34,778 bases of DNA from Muribaculaceae bacterium (GTDB lineage: Bacteria; Bacteroidota; Bacteroidia; Bacteroidales; Muribaculaceae): NCBI GenBank assembly GCA_017559355.1, contig JAFYSL010000091.1:1-34778 (forward strand), written 5' to 3'. Below the pieces are notes generated by a model. That model was not told where the DNA came from and did no database searches. It was given only the letters and a program-made list of their open reading frames with translations. The number at the start of each line of letters is the position of its first letter. Position 1 is the stretch's first letter. The position numbers were made by a program, and so were the translations under genes. Positions 16,557 to 26,656 of this stretch are shown here, one piece after another.

Positions 16557-17905
16557 TGAAAACAAAGAAATTGGTAGTACTTGGAGGCGGAGAAAGTGGC
16601 GTAGGAGCTGCTGTTCTCGCTAAAGATAAGGGAATGGAGGTATTTCTCTCTGATATGGGGAAAATCGCTCCTAAATATGCCGATATACTCAATGAAGAGG
16701 GTATTGAATGGGAAGAGGGGCAGCACACCGAGGCGAAAATTCTCGATGCCGACGAGGTAGTGAAGAGCCCAGGAATTCCACCAACAACCCCTTTGATGTT
16801 GAAAATAGCATCAAAAAATATCCCTGTAATCTCTGAAATTGAGTTGGCAGGACGATATACCGAGGCTAAAATGGTGTGTATCACTGGTAGCAATGGTAAG
16901 ACCACTACAACTATGCTCACTTATCACATTCTCAAAAATGCAGGTGTAAATGTAGGGCTTGCTGGTAATGTGGGAAAAAGTTTGGCATTGCAAGTGGCTC
17001 GTGAGCATCACGATGTGTATGTAGTAGAGTTGAGTAGTTTCCAACTTGAAAATATGTACACATTCAAGGCTCATATCGCTGTGATGATGAATATTACTCC
17101 CGACCACCTCGACCGCTATGACTATGAGATGCAGAATTATGTGAACGCCAAGTTCCGTATTCTTCAAAATCTTACTTCACAAGATGCATTCATCTTCTGG
17201 CAAGATGACCCCATTATTGAGGCACAATTGCGTCAAATCGAAACACAAGCACGCCTATATCCATTTGCCGAAACTATTGAAGAAAACACTCAGGCATATA
17301 TTGATGCCGAAAATAATATGATAATCAACACCCCATCAACAAAACTTAATATGCCTCGTGCCGACTTAGCGTTGAGTGGGTTGCACAACCTCTATAACTC
17401 TATGGCAGCAGGGTTGTCGGCATGTCTTCTTGATTTGAAAAAAGAGGATATTCGTCGCGCACTAAGCAATTTTGAGGGTGTTGAACATCGATTGGAATAT
17501 GTCGATACAATCAACGGAGTGCGTTACATCAACGACTCAAAGGCTACGAATGTAAATTCGTGCTGGTATGCGCTTGAGAGTGTCCCCAAAAACACAATTC
17601 TCATTCTTGGTGGGAAGGATAAAGGAAATGACTATACCGAAATTTTGCCACTCGTAAAGGAGAAGGTTAAAGCAATTGTGTGTATGGGTAAAGATAATGC
17701 TAAACTACTTGACTTTTTCAGTGGTGAAATAGCACAAATAAGTGATACTCATTCAATCGAAGATGCCGTGAAAGAGTGTGCACGCTTGGCTCAAGAGGGT
17801 GATACTGTATTGTTGTCGCCATGTTGTGCAAGTTTTGACCTCTTTAAGAGTTATGAAGACCGAGGTCTTCAATTTAAGACTATAGTTAAATCAATGAACA
17901 AATAA
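16556..17905 (+). CDS. murD: UDP-MurNAc-L-alanine:D-glutamate ligase MurD
   Basis: MurD adds D-glutamate to UDP-MurNAc-L-Ala with ATP in the cytosol. The 449-residue protein shows the N-terminal Rossmann GGGESGVGAAVLAKDKG, the P-loop GSNGKTTTT (111-119, K115), ELSSFQLE, NITPDHLDRYD and EHRLEYV followed by INDSKATN, all typical. The length is normal. It is translationally coupled to mraY by a 1-nt overlap and followed by ftsW at 19 nt. Confidence 0.97.
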   Translation: MKTKKLVVLGGGESGVGAAVLAKDKGMEVFLSDMGKIAPKYADILNEEGIEWEEGQHTEAKILDADEVVKSPGIPPTTPLMLKIASKNIPVISEIELAGRYTEAKMVCITGSNGKTTTTMLTYHILKNAGVNVGLAGNVGKSLALQVAREHHDVYVVELSSFQLENMYTFKAHIAVMMNITPDHLDRYDYEMQNYVNAKFRILQNLTSQDAFIFWQDDPIIEAQLRQIETQARLYPFAETIEENTQAYIDAENNMIINTPSTKLNMPRADLALSGLHNLYNSMAAGLSACLLDLKKEDIRRALSNFEGVEHRLEYVDTINGVRYINDSKATNVNSCWYALESVPKNTILILGGKDKGNDYTEILPLVKEKVKAIVCMGKDNAKLLDFFSGEIAQISDTHSIEDAVKECARLAQEGDTVLLSPCCASFDLFKSYEDRGLQFKTIVKSMNK

Positions 17906-17924
17906 TAATTTATTTTAATCAACT

Positions 17925-19274
17925 ATGAAAAGTGAAAATTCATCTTCAACTAGCGAAGTAGGGGGCAAATTAAAAGCATTTGCCTATGGCGACAAATATA
18001 TTTGGGCCATCTACATCACATTGTGTCTAATCTCGATTGTTGAGCAATATAGTGCATCAGCGCGTATTGTTTCGGCAACAGATATTTTAGGCCCTATTAT
18101 CAAGCATATTATACACTTGACCGTTGGTCTGGTTATAATCCTTGGGGTGCAACGCATCTCTTACACCAAATTTTTTGCAGTAATACCATTCCTTGCGATA
18201 GCAAGTGTAGTGTTGGCTGTGTATGTAATGTTTTTTGGAGATGTAATTAATGGCGCACGAAGAAGTATACGAGTATTAGGAGTTCTACCTCTGCAACCTG
18301 CCGAGTTGATTAAATTTTCGGCAGCAGCGCTCCTTGCTGTGATTTTGTCAAAATCTCAACTTAAAGATGGCAAAGGGGTAACGAAAAAAGGGTTCTATAC
18401 GGCACTTGTTGCAGTAGGTGTATTTGGAGCAGTACTTATTAAGCAGGGTACTACCAACACAATTATCCTTATGGCTATATGTTTCTCAATGATGATAATC
18501 GGAGGTGTGCAATGGAAGCGAATATTTGCTTTGGTTGGAATAATTGCCGTTCTTGTTATTACAGTGTTGGGATATGGATATACCAAATATTGCGATAAAT
18601 ATGATGAAAATGGAAAGATAAGAATCGAATATGCTCAAAAGGAATCAGCTTCAGATAAAATTGAAAAGGGTGAAACGGTCGACCGATTGGTAGATGTTGT
18701 TATCCCACGCTTGATTCGTTGGTGGAAAGGCGATGAAACTCCAAAATGGGAGCAAGCGATCGACCGCTTTAACCATCAAGAACAATATTCCTACATTGCA
18801 CAAGCCAATGGTGGTGTATTTGGTGTATTCCCAGGCAACTCGCGTGAGGCAGCTCGATTGCCTTTGGCGTTTTCAGATTATATCTTTGCAATTGTAGTAG
18901 AGGACATGGGGTTATTAGGTGGTCTATTTGTGATTGCTTTATACCTTTCATTGCTGGCTCGAGCAAGTGGAATTGCATCGCAATGTAAACGAGCATTTCC
19001 TATGATGCTCGTGCTCGGTATGGCACTATATATCATATATCAAGCATTGGCACACGTGGGAATCGTATCGGGACTTTTGCCTGTATCGGGGCAACCATTA
19101 CCACTTATATCGGCTGGAGGCTCATCAATTATTATCATATCGTTGGCGCTTGGTGTAATGTTAAGTGTGAGTCGTCATGCAGTGCGTAAAAACAATGAAG
19201 ATAAAGCCGACGATCGCAACGAGATGAACTCTCTTCCAGAAGAGGCTCGTGCTATAAATCCAAGTAAATTGTAA
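17925..19274 (+). CDS. ftsW: Septal peptidoglycan glycosyltransferase FtsW (SEDS family)
   Basis: FtsW polymerises lipid II into glycan strands together with FtsI. The 449-residue protein has about ten membrane segments, the SEDS segments GARRSIRVLGVLPLQPAELIKF (the region preceding the catalytic loop), a large extracytoplasmic loop (about residues 215-290), FSDYIFAIVVEDMG and the closing PLPLISAGGSSIIIISLALG. The C-terminal 40 residues are hydrophilic and cytosolic. The next gene, murG, starts 19 nt later. Confidence 0.96.
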   Translation: MKSENSSSTSEVGGKLKAFAYGDKYIWAIYITLCLISIVEQYSASARIVSATDILGPIIKHIIHLTVGLVIILGVQRISYTKFFAVIPFLAIASVVLAVYVMFFGDVINGARRSIRVLGVLPLQPAELIKFSAAALLAVILSKSQLKDGKGVTKKGFYTALVAVGVFGAVLIKQGTTNTIILMAICFSMMIIGGVQWKRIFALVGIIAVLVITVLGYGYTKYCDKYDENGKIRIEYAQKESASDKIEKGETVDRLVDVVIPRLIRWWKGDETPKWEQAIDRFNHQEQYSYIAQANGGVFGVFPGNSREAARLPLAFSDYIFAIVVEDMGLLGGLFVIALYLSLLARASGIASQCKRAFPMMLVLGMALYIIYQALAHVGIVSGLLPVSGQPLPLISAGGSSIIIISLALGVMLSVSRHAVRKNNEDKADDRNEMNSLPEEARAINPSKL

Positions 19275-19293
19275 TCTTAAAAATAGAGTTTAG

Positions 19294-20400
19294 ATGACAA
19301 GTAACAAAGCATATAAAGTATTAGTGAGTGGAGGAGGAACAGGTGGACACATATTCCCTGCTCTTTCAATCGCCAACGCCCTTAAGCGTCGCAATCCTAA
19401 TATTGAAATCCTTTTTGTAGGAGCCGAAAATCGCATGGAGATGGAGCGTGTGCCTGCTGCTGGGTATGAAATCGTGGGATTGCCAGTGTGTGGTTTTGAT
19501 CGCAAACGCTTGTGGCGTAATGTAAAGGTGCTTTTCAAATTGTGGAAAAGTATGCGTATCGCTCGTAAGGTGTTGCGAGACTTTCAACCCGATATCGCAG
19601 TGGGTGTTGGTGGTTACGCAAGTGGACCTATGCTTAAAGAGGTGCAAAAGAAGGGTATCCCCACTTTGATTCAAGAGCAAAACTCGTATGCTGGAGTTAC
19701 TAACAAACTTCTTGCTAAAAATGCAGGAGCAATATGTGTGGCATACGAAGGTATGGAACGCTTTTTCCCTGCCGAAAAGATTGTGCTTACAGGTAATCCT
19801 GTGCGCGCAAATATATTAAATTGCGAACTCACTCGCGAGCAAGCAAAAGAGCAATTGGGATTTGATCCTTCTCGCAAATTGGTGCTTGTAGTGGGAGGTA
19901 GCCTTGGTGCTCGCACTATCAACGATAGTGTAGCAGTATCTCTTGATGAGATTCTTGCAACCGATGCGCAAATAATGTGGCAAACTGGTAAAATCTATGC
20001 CGAAGAGTGTGTCGAAAAGGCTCAAGGTAAAGAAGGTGTTGTTGCCACTGCATTTATCTCAGATATGAATGTGGCTTATCGAGCTGCCGACTTAGTGGTG
20101 TCACGTGCTGGTGCTGGTACTATTTCTGAACTTCAATTGCTTGGAATGCCAGTTGTTCTTGTCCCTTCTCCAAATGTGTCAGAAGATCATCAACGAAAAA
20201 ATGCACAAGCGCTCGTAGATAAAGATGCAGCAGTAATGATTCTCGATATTGAGTGCCAAGCGAAATTGGCATCGACGGTTAATGCATTACTTGCCGATGA
20301 TGCTCGTCGTGAAACTTTGTCCCAAAACATCATTAAGATGGCTCTTAAGGAGGCCGATGAGAAAATCGTGGATAAGATTTATGAACTATTGAATAAATAA
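19294..20400 (+). CDS. murG: Lipid II-forming GlcNAc transferase MurG
   Basis: MurG adds GlcNAc from UDP-GlcNAc to lipid I at the cytosolic face of the inner membrane. The 368-residue protein is a GT-B fold enzyme of GT family 28, with the N-terminal GGGTGGHIFPALSIANAL, GVGGYASGPML, QEQNSYAGVTNKLL, GGSLGARTIN and SRAGAGTISEL motifs. Its length matches the family (E. coli 355). It is 10 nt upstream of murC. Confidence 0.97.
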   Translation: MTSNKAYKVLVSGGGTGGHIFPALSIANALKRRNPNIEILFVGAENRMEMERVPAAGYEIVGLPVCGFDRKRLWRNVKVLFKLWKSMRIARKVLRDFQPDIAVGVGGYASGPMLKEVQKKGIPTLIQEQNSYAGVTNKLLAKNAGAICVAYEGMERFFPAEKIVLTGNPVRANILNCELTREQAKEQLGFDPSRKLVLVVGGSLGARTINDSVAVSLDEILATDAQIMWQTGKIYAEECVEKAQGKEGVVATAFISDMNVAYRAADLVVSRAGAGTISELQLLGMPVVLVPSPNVSEDHQRKNAQALVDKDAAVMILDIECQAKLASTVNALLADDARRETLSQNIIKMALKEADEKIVDKIYELLNK

Positions 20401-20410
20401 TGATATAACA

Positions 20411-21799
20411 ATGGATAATAAGAAAACTAATATATACTTTGTGGGTGCTGGAGGTATAGGAATGGCTGCACTCGAACGCTATTTCCTATCAAAAGGATAC
20501 AAGGTAGCTGGATATGACCGCACTCCATCGGCTCTCACTAAGGCTCTTGAAGATGAAGGTGTAGCAATCGTATATGACGATGATATTGCACTCATTCCTG
20601 AGGAATTTAAGAATTCCGATACTACATTGGTGGTCTATACTCCTGCAATACCAGCCGACCATAAAGGACTCAATTTCTTTCAACAAGGAGGATTTGAGAT
20701 ATTGAAACGTGCTGCAGTATTGGGTATGATTACTCGTGGTTCAAAAGGATTGTGCTTTGCTGGTACTCATGGCAAAACAACTACCTCATCAATGGCTGCA
20801 CATATCCTTAACACCTGTGAGGTGGGCTGTAATGCTTTCTTAGGGGGGATTCTTCGCAATTATAATAGCAACTTATTGTTGAGTGAAACATCTCCTTATT
20901 CGGTAATCGAAGCCGATGAATATGATCGTTCATTTCATCAATTAGTGCCTTACATTGCTGTTATTACATCGACCGATCCTGACCACCTCGACATCTATGG
21001 CACAGAGGAGGCTTACCTCGAAAGTTTTGCGCATTTTACCGAATTAATTCGTGAAGATGGCGCATTAGTAGTGCATGAAGGGTTAAAATTGAAACCTCGT
21101 GTGGCTTCAGGCGTAAAGGTATATACATATTCACGCGACAATGGTGATTTCCATGCTCAAAACATACGTCGTGGGAATGGCACAATTACATTTGACTTTG
21201 TGGCGTTTGGTGGCACTGTAATAAAAGATATCGAATTGGGTGTACCTGTAGAGATAAATATTGAAAATGCCATTGCTTCATTGGCAGGTTGCTATCTCAC
21301 TGGCGATATGCAACTCGACAAGGCCGCCGAAGCGATGGGCTCATTTATGGGACCTAAGCGCCGTTTTGAATTTTGGTTAAAGGAATCGGGTGAAAATGGT
21401 CGTGCAATTATTGATGACTATGCTCACCACCCTGATGAATTGACAGCATCGATTAACTCGGTAAAAACACTTTACCCTAATCGTAAAATTACTGTGGCAT
21501 TTCAACCTCACCTCTTTTCACGCACTCGTGATTTTGCGCCTGAATTTGCAGCAGCACTTTCGCTTGCGCATAAAGTGATATTGCTTGATATCTATCCTGC
21601 TCGTGAGTTGCCTATTGAAGGAGTTACATCGCAAATCGTGTTTGACGAAATCACTTGTAGCGATAAAATGCTTATTGAAAAGGGTGAATTAGTAGAAACT
21701 ATTAAAAATACCAACTTTGAAGTGTTATTAACAGTTGGAGCTGGCGATATTTGCAATTATCTACCTCAAATTTGTGAAGATGTGGTTAAAGGAAAATAA
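20411..21799 (+). CDS. murC: UDP-MurNAc:L-alanine ligase MurC
   Basis: MurC adds the first amino acid, L-alanine, to UDP-MurNAc with ATP. The 462-residue protein has GAGGIGMAALERYFLSKG near the N-terminus, the P-loop G118-T-H-G-K122-T (AGTHGKTTTS), EADEYDRSF, TDPDHLDIYG, the KRRFEF segment and DDYAHHPDE. It is fully typical in length. Its 3' end overlaps the ftsQ start by 20 nt if the preferred ftsQ start is right. Confidence 0.96.
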   Translation: MDNKKTNIYFVGAGGIGMAALERYFLSKGYKVAGYDRTPSALTKALEDEGVAIVYDDDIALIPEEFKNSDTTLVVYTPAIPADHKGLNFFQQGGFEILKRAAVLGMITRGSKGLCFAGTHGKTTTSSMAAHILNTCEVGCNAFLGGILRNYNSNLLLSETSPYSVIEADEYDRSFHQLVPYIAVITSTDPDHLDIYGTEEAYLESFAHFTELIREDGALVVHEGLKLKPRVASGVKVYTYSRDNGDFHAQNIRRGNGTITFDFVAFGGTVIKDIELGVPVEINIENAIASLAGCYLTGDMQLDKAAEAMGSFMGPKRRFEFWLKESGENGRAIIDDYAHHPDELTASINSVKTLYPNRKITVAFQPHLFSRTRDFAPEFAAALSLAHKVILLDIYPARELPIEGVTSQIVFDEITCSDKMLIEKGELVETIKNTNFEVLLTVGAGDICNYLPQICEDVVKGK

Positions 21800-22682
21800 A
21801 TTAACACTGTTGTGGGCCATCTTGTCGGTGTTGTTGATTGTCTACATGGTAGTAGCATTTACCTACACTACTCGTCGTGCGCAAGAGTCATTGTGCAAAG
21901 GGGTTGACATAGTGGTTCATGATCAAGGGGGATTGGAGTTCGTTACTGTTGATGATATTTCACATGAAATACAAAATGAGAATGGGCAATTCCTCACAAA
22001 GAAAGTGGGCGAAATCAACACTCATAAAATTGAAACTCAACTCAATGCTATCGATAAGATTGAGCGTGCAAATTGTGTGTTTTTCAACAATTCTCGCTTG
22101 CGCATTGATGTAATGCCATTAGTGCCAGTAGCTCGTATATTTGACGATAAAGGTTCATATTATATCAATCGCGAAGGGAAGAAAATGATTGCCGACCCTC
22201 GATATCGTGTTGACGTGCCTATCGTAGTTGGCAACTTTGATAAACAATTTCCAGCAGTGTCGATATTGCCTCTATTATCGTATATCACCAACGATTCTAC
22301 GTGGAACTCACTTGTATCGAGTGTGAAAATATCACCACGAAATCGCGACATCATCATTGTGCCAATGATTAAAGGTCATGTGATAAACTTTGGCGATACT
22401 ACGATGATTGAAAATAAATTTGCTCGCATTAAAACGATGTATAAAGAGGTGCTACCTGTGAAAGGGTGGAACTTTTATGATACAATTTCAGTGAAATGGA
22501 GAGGACAAGTCGTTGCAACTCGTTATAAAAAGAATAAACGCAACAACACAGCGACATTTGCCGACTCTATTGACTATGAGGCTGTCGATGAGGCTACAAT
22601 GGGTGGTAGCATTCACGCTTATAGCTACAATGTCTCGTCGACAAATAATGAAGTAGAAAATAAAAACAAACAAAATAATTAA
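21780..22682 (+). CDS. ftsQ: FtsQ-like cell division protein
   Basis: FtsQ is a bitopic divisome protein that links early and late components. I choose the ATG at 21780 (300 residues): it places a short basic tail (MWLKENK) directly before the membrane segment (about residues 8-27). An upstream ATG at 21735 would add 15 hydrophobic residues inside murC. After the membrane segment comes a POTRA-like beta/alpha part (VDIVVHDQGGLEFVTVDDI and INTHKIETQLNAIDKIERA), then a beta-rich domain. The last ~40 residues are polar and asparagine-rich. Identity rests on topology and on the place between murC and ftsA. Confidence 0.88.
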   Translation: MWLKENKLTLLWAILSVLLIVYMVVAFTYTTRRAQESLCKGVDIVVHDQGGLEFVTVDDISHEIQNENGQFLTKKVGEINTHKIETQLNAIDKIERANCVFFNNSRLRIDVMPLVPVARIFDDKGSYYINREGKKMIADPRYRVDVPIVVGNFDKQFPAVSILPLLSYITNDSTWNSLVSSVKISPRNRDIIIVPMIKGHVINFGDTTMIENKFARIKTMYKEVLPVKGWNFYDTISVKWRGQVVATRYKKNKRNNTATFADSIDYEAVDEATMGGSIHAYSYNVSSTNNEVENKNKQNN

Positions 22683-22695
22683 ACAAACTAAACTT

Positions 22696-24063
22696 ATGGA
22701 ACACAAAAATTTAGTGGCAATTGAAATTGGTAGTTCCAAAATTGTAGGAGCAGTGGGTGCTATCGACGAAACTGGTACACTCAAAGTGAGTGCAATTGAA
22801 GAGCGTAGCCTTGTCGATTGCGTGCGTTATGGTTGGATCCAAAACGTAGAAGGTGTGAAAACTGCAGTGACTGACATCATTGCAGCATTTGAAGAACGTG
22901 CTAACATCGCTCCCAGTAAGGTAAAAGGTGTATATGTAGCATTAGGTGGACGTTCGATGATGTCGTATAAACGCGATATCGAGCGAGTGTTTGATTCTGA
23001 AACAGAAATAACAAGCGAAATCATCAAGCAACTTGATGGAGATATTCGTTTGGAAGAACTTGAAGAGAAAGAGATTGTTGATGCTGTACCGGTGAAATAT
23101 GCAGTAAACAATTTGACTCAACAAACACCTATCGGCACTTATGGCAACAATATCAAAGCATCGTATAACATCATTGCTTGCCGTCCTCAAATTAAGAAAA
23201 ATATTGATCGAGTTATCGAAGAGCGTCTTCAACTTGATACTAATGGATATATTGTGCGCCAAAAGGCATTATCTCAATTAGTGCTCTCTAACGAAGATAC
23301 TAAGTTAGGCTGTGTACTTGTTGACTTGGGCGCAGAAACTACCACTATTTCAATTCACAAAAATGGAGCATTGCAATATATGGTAACAATTCCTATGGGA
23401 TCACGCAACATCACTCGTGACATCTCTTCACTCGGAATTACCGAGGAGGTTGCTGAACGATTAAAATGTCAATTTGCTAATGCTAATCCTCAAGAAACAG
23501 TTGGCCAAGGTGGTCAATCAAATATTGTGGATGGTGTTGATAATTCAGTGTTCCATAACCTTGTGCAACATCGTGCAGGAGAAATTGCATTTAACATTGC
23601 AACTCAAATCACTCAAGCAGGCTTTAAGTCGACCGACTTAGCAAGTGGAGGCATCGTTATTGTAGGACAAGGAGCAAAACTCCAAGGCTTCTCTCAAGCA
23701 CTAGAATTCCACACCTCATTAAAGGTGAGAAATGGAATTATTGCTACTCCTATACATATAACTGATGGTAGCATACAACCAGGTAAGGCTCTTGATGTAA
23801 TTGCGATATTGCTTGCAGCATCGAAGAAAGACGATGTGGTGAATTGCCTTGAAGGTCAAGCTCAACCACAACCCGAACCAGAGGTGATAATTGAGTATGG
23901 ACCTCAAGTGGAAGAGGAGGACGAGGAAGACCCCGATGTAGAAGAACCAAAAAACAATGGTCCTACAACAATGCAAAAGGTGAGTACAAGACTCAGATCT
24001 ATGTTGAAAACTGTACAAGGTAATGTAGTAGACTATCTTTCAGAAGATGGTTATGAAAAATAA
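22696..24063 (+). CDS. ftsA: Cell division protein FtsA
   Basis: FtsA is an actin-like ATPase that tethers FtsZ to the membrane and recruits late divisome proteins. The 455-residue protein shows the phosphate-1 motif AIEIGSSKIVGAVG, the SHS2 (1C) insertion with the GRSMMSYKR segment, the phosphate-2 motif CVLVDLGAETTTISI and the adenosine region GGIVIVGQGAKLQGF. After the actin core comes a proline-rich and acidic linker (about residues 395-420) and a C-terminal segment with basic and hydrophobic residues (STRLRSMLKTVQGNVVDYL) that is a candidate amphipathic membrane anchor. FtsZ follows after 21 nt. Confidence 0.96.
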   Translation: MEHKNLVAIEIGSSKIVGAVGAIDETGTLKVSAIEERSLVDCVRYGWIQNVEGVKTAVTDIIAAFEERANIAPSKVKGVYVALGGRSMMSYKRDIERVFDSETEITSEIIKQLDGDIRLEELEEKEIVDAVPVKYAVNNLTQQTPIGTYGNNIKASYNIIACRPQIKKNIDRVIEERLQLDTNGYIVRQKALSQLVLSNEDTKLGCVLVDLGAETTTISIHKNGALQYMVTIPMGSRNITRDISSLGITEEVAERLKCQFANANPQETVGQGGQSNIVDGVDNSVFHNLVQHRAGEIAFNIATQITQAGFKSTDLASGGIVIVGQGAKLQGFSQALEFHTSLKVRNGIIATPIHITDGSIQPGKALDVIAILLAASKKDDVVNCLEGQAQPQPEPEVIIEYGPQVEEEDEEDPDVEEPKNNGPTTMQKVSTRLRSMLKTVQGNVVDYLSEDGYEK

Positions 24064-24084
24064 TGACTTAAAGAAGTGTCAATT

Positions 24085-25443
24085 ATGTCAATAGAATTAG
24101 AAGAAATCGAAAATGCCAACAATTTTAATATTAAAGGCAAAAACGATCCAAAGATAATGGTTATAGGTGTAGGTGGTGGCGGTAACAACGCTATCAACAA
24201 TATGTATAACCAAGATATACAAAGTGTGAAATTTGTGGTGTGTAACACCGATAGTCAAGCATTGGACAACTCTCCAGTGCCCGACAAATTATTGATTGGA
24301 CCTAACACTACTGGTGGTCTTGGTGCTGGAAATATCCCTGAGGTTGCTCGTGCTGCTGCCGAAGAGAGTATTGAAGATATCCGACATCTATTTACTCCCG
24401 AATTGAAGATGGTGTTTGTTACAGCCGGAATGGGTGGTGGTACCGGTACAGGTGCAGCCCCGATTGTTGCTCGTGTAGCAAAAGAGAAAGGCCTACTCAC
24501 GATTGGTATTGTAACTATTCCATTCCTTTTTGAAGGTACAAAGAAAATTAACAAAGCACTTGATGGCGCTGATGAAATGAGCAAAAATGTTGATGCATTA
24601 TTGGTAATTAACAATGAACGTCTTAGTGATATATATGGTGATTTTACCTTTCTTAATGCGTTCGGTAAGGCCGATGATACATTGACCACTGCTGCTCGTA
24701 GCATTTCAGAACTCATCACAAAAGAGGGTTATATGAATCTCGATTTTAATGATGTTGACACTACATTGCGTGATGGTGGTGCCGCTATTATTTCAAGTGG
24801 ATATGGTGAAGGTGAGAATCGTGTAACAGCGGCATTCCAATCGGCGATTAAATCTCCATTGTTAAAAAATTGCGACATCTTGAGTGCTAAAAAGTTGCTC
24901 TTCAATATTTACTTTGCGGCAGAGAATGTAGAGCGTCCATTTGCAATGAATGAAACAAAAGAGATTGCGTCGTTTGTAACTGGCATCAATCCAGGGGTAG
25001 ATATCATTTGGGGTGCTACAATCGATAATACTCTTGGCGATAAAGTGAAGATTACAATTCTTGCAGCTGGGTTTGAACTCACATTACATGAGGAAAACGA
25101 AGGAGATGAGACTATCCCTAAGAAAATCTCATTTACATCTGAAGTTAATACATCTCCCGATGATGATGAACGCATTCGCAAAACATATGGAACAAAGAAG
25201 GTGGAAAATCTTCAACGCGAAAAAGATACTAAACGTTATGTCGCTCTTACTCCCGAACTCATGGATGATGATGAGGTAATAGAGTTGCTCGAAAAAGTAT
25301 CAACTTACAATCGCGATAAAGAAACTACCGAAATGCTCAACTCTCGTGTTAAAGCATCGGCTGAGGGTAACATTACTGAACCAACAAAACCTCAATCTAC
25401 AGCAAATAATGGTGCTGAAGGTCAAATAGTAAATTTCTTCTAA
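24085..25443 (+). CDS. ftsZ: Cell division protein FtsZ
   Basis: FtsZ is the tubulin-like GTPase that forms the Z-ring. I prefer the ATG at 24085 (452 residues) to the in-frame GTG at 24076, since an ATG is the usual start here. The GTP-binding signature GGGTGTGA is residues 117-124, after [24 protein letters not shown] and the T7-type LDFNDVDT follow. The last ~120 residues form a polar, charged linker, and the protein ends in GQIVNFF. I do not see the classical terminal DIPxFLR peptide of proteobacterial FtsZ. It is the last gene of the dcw operon. Confidence 0.98.
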   Translation: MSIELEEIENANNFNIKGKNDPKIMVIGVGGGGNNAINNMYNQDIQSVKFVVCNTDSQALDNSPVPDKLLIGPNTTGGLGAGNIPEVARAAAEESIEDIRHLFTPELKMVFVTAGMGGGTGTGAAPIVARVAKEKGLLTIGIVTIPFLFEGTKKINKALDGADEMSKNVDALLVINNERLSDIYGDFTFLNAFGKADDTLTTAARSISELITKEGYMNLDFNDVDTTLRDGGAAIISSGYGEGENRVTAAFQSAIKSPLLKNCDILSAKKLLFNIYFAAENVERPFAMNETKEIASFVTGINPGVDIIWGATIDNTLGDKVKITILAAGFELTLHEENEGDETIPKKISFTSEVNTSPDDDERIRKTYGTKKVENLQREKDTKRYVALTPELMDDDEVIELLEKVSTYNRDKETTEMLNSRVKASAEGNITEPTKPQSTANNGAEGQIVNFF

Positions 25444-25469
25444 GAAATATATACCAATAATACTAAATT

Positions 25470-25500
25470 AAATGAGGTGCGTTATTGACACACCTCATTT
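25470..25500. terminator. Bidirectional hairpin between ftsZ and the convergent gene
   Basis: A 10-bp perfect stem (AAATGAGGTG at 25470-25479 with its complement at 25491-25500) and an 11-nt loop lie between two converging genes. The T stretches on both sides are short, so termination is likely but not textbook. Confidence 0.7.
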
Positions 25501-25525
25501 GCTATATTGTATCTACAAATATTGC

Positions 25526-26656
25526 TTACAATGATTTCTTGAATGCGCGACGGCGACGATGTTGACGATAGTCAAAATATTGCCATTGCAATTGTACATT
25601 AGCATTTTCTTCAAGTTCGGGGTTACTTTCAGCCCATTTATATCCATTTTTAGCATAAGCAGGAATGAGATCGGCGAAGAGCAATGCATTAACACCTTTA
25701 CTCAAATACTCTTTTGAGATAGCAATGAGCATGAGGTCAACAGTATCAACTTTACCTCGCATTGCTTTTAGAATATGCCACCAGCCAAATGGGAAAAGTT
25801 TGCCACCACTCTTTTGTAATGCGCGAGAGAATGAAGGCATGGAGATACCTAAACCTACTAATTTTTCATCGCCATCAACAATCACACTTACATCATCAAG
25901 ACGGAGAAAACCGAGATACATATTGATATAGTAGTCGATTTGGCGTTGAGTCAATGGAGAGAAACCATAAAGTTTATCATACGCTTCATTGATGAGGTCG
26001 AAAAGAGCTTGACCATATTGTTCTTTAAGTTTTTTGCGTGATGTAAATTTTACAGTGTGAAGGTTGTATTTTTTGCGCACAATGTCGGCAATGCGTTGAT
26101 GCTTTTCAGGAATAGCATCGGGGATTGTGATGCGAAACTCTACCCAGTCTACCTCTTTCTCATATCCCATGCGAGCCATATGTTTAGGATAATAAGGGTG
26201 GTTGTAGATAGTAGCCATTGTGCCCATTTCGTTAAAACCTTCAACGAGCATCCCTTCGTGGTCCATATCGCTGAATCCCATAGGACCTACAATTGAGGTC
26301 ATGCCTTGGTTGCGACCCCATTCTTCAGCAGCATGAAACAATGCATCAACAACCTCGTTGTCATCGATAAAATCAACCCACCCAAATCGCATGGTTTTCT
26401 CGCCAGTGCGTTCGTTTACGATATCATTAATGATAGCAGTGATGCGACCCACTGGTTTGTTGTCACGGTATGCAATAAATGATTGAGCACGGCAGAAGTC
26501 AAACGCTGGGTTTTTATCAGGTAGTAATGAATCTACTTCGTCAAATACCAATGGTGGCACATAACAATCGTTTCCTTTATATAGGTCTATGCCACATTGA
26601 ACATATTTCTTAATCTCTTTTTTAGTGGCTTTGATAGGTTTTACTATGATTGACAT
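25526..26656 (-). CDS. Conserved acetyltransferase-like (GNAT superfamily) protein
   Basis: The 376-residue protein is a conserved Bacteroidota type that I know only as a GNAT-like protein of unknown substrate. The N-terminal part has DLYKGNDCYVPPLVFDEVDSL and SFIAYRDNKPVGRITAII, the latter resembling the GNAT strand that carries a substrate carbonyl; the middle has GPMGFSDMDHEGMLVEGF; the C-terminal half contains LISKEYLSKGVNALLFADLI-type sequence that resembles a second GNAT fold (written here MLIAISKEYLSKGVNAL), and ends in a basic tail. It has no signal peptide. Its start lies inside the kinase-like gene, with a 13-nt overlap, so the two are translated together. Confidence 0.75.
   Translation of the reverse strand: MSIIVKPIKATKKEIKKYVQCGIDLYKGNDCYVPPLVFDEVDSLLPDKNPAFDFCRAQSFIAYRDNKPVGRITAIINDIVNERTGEKTMRFGWVDFIDDNEVVDALFHAAEEWGRNQGMTSIVGPMGFSDMDHEGMLVEGFNEMGTMATIYNHPYYPKHMARMGYEKEVDWVEFRITIPDAIPEKHQRIADIVRKKYNLHTVKFTSRKKLKEQYGQALFDLINEAYDKLYGFSPLTQRQIDYYINMYLGFLRLDDVSVIVDGDEKLVGLGISMPSFSRALQKSGGKLFPFGWWHILKAMRGKVDTVDLMLIAISKEYLSKGVNALLFADLIPAYAKNGYKWAESNPELEENANVQLQWQYFDYRQHRRRRAFKKSL

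Noticed and set aside
21735-21779. Upstream ATG that would lengthen ftsQ by 15 residues
   Set aside because: The extension lies inside murC and adds hydrophobic residues before the basic start; the ATG at 21780 gives normal topology.
24255-24719. 154-codon open frame antisense to ftsZ
   Set aside because: Its serine- and proline-rich product mirrors the codons of ftsZ, and no start signal or family is seen.
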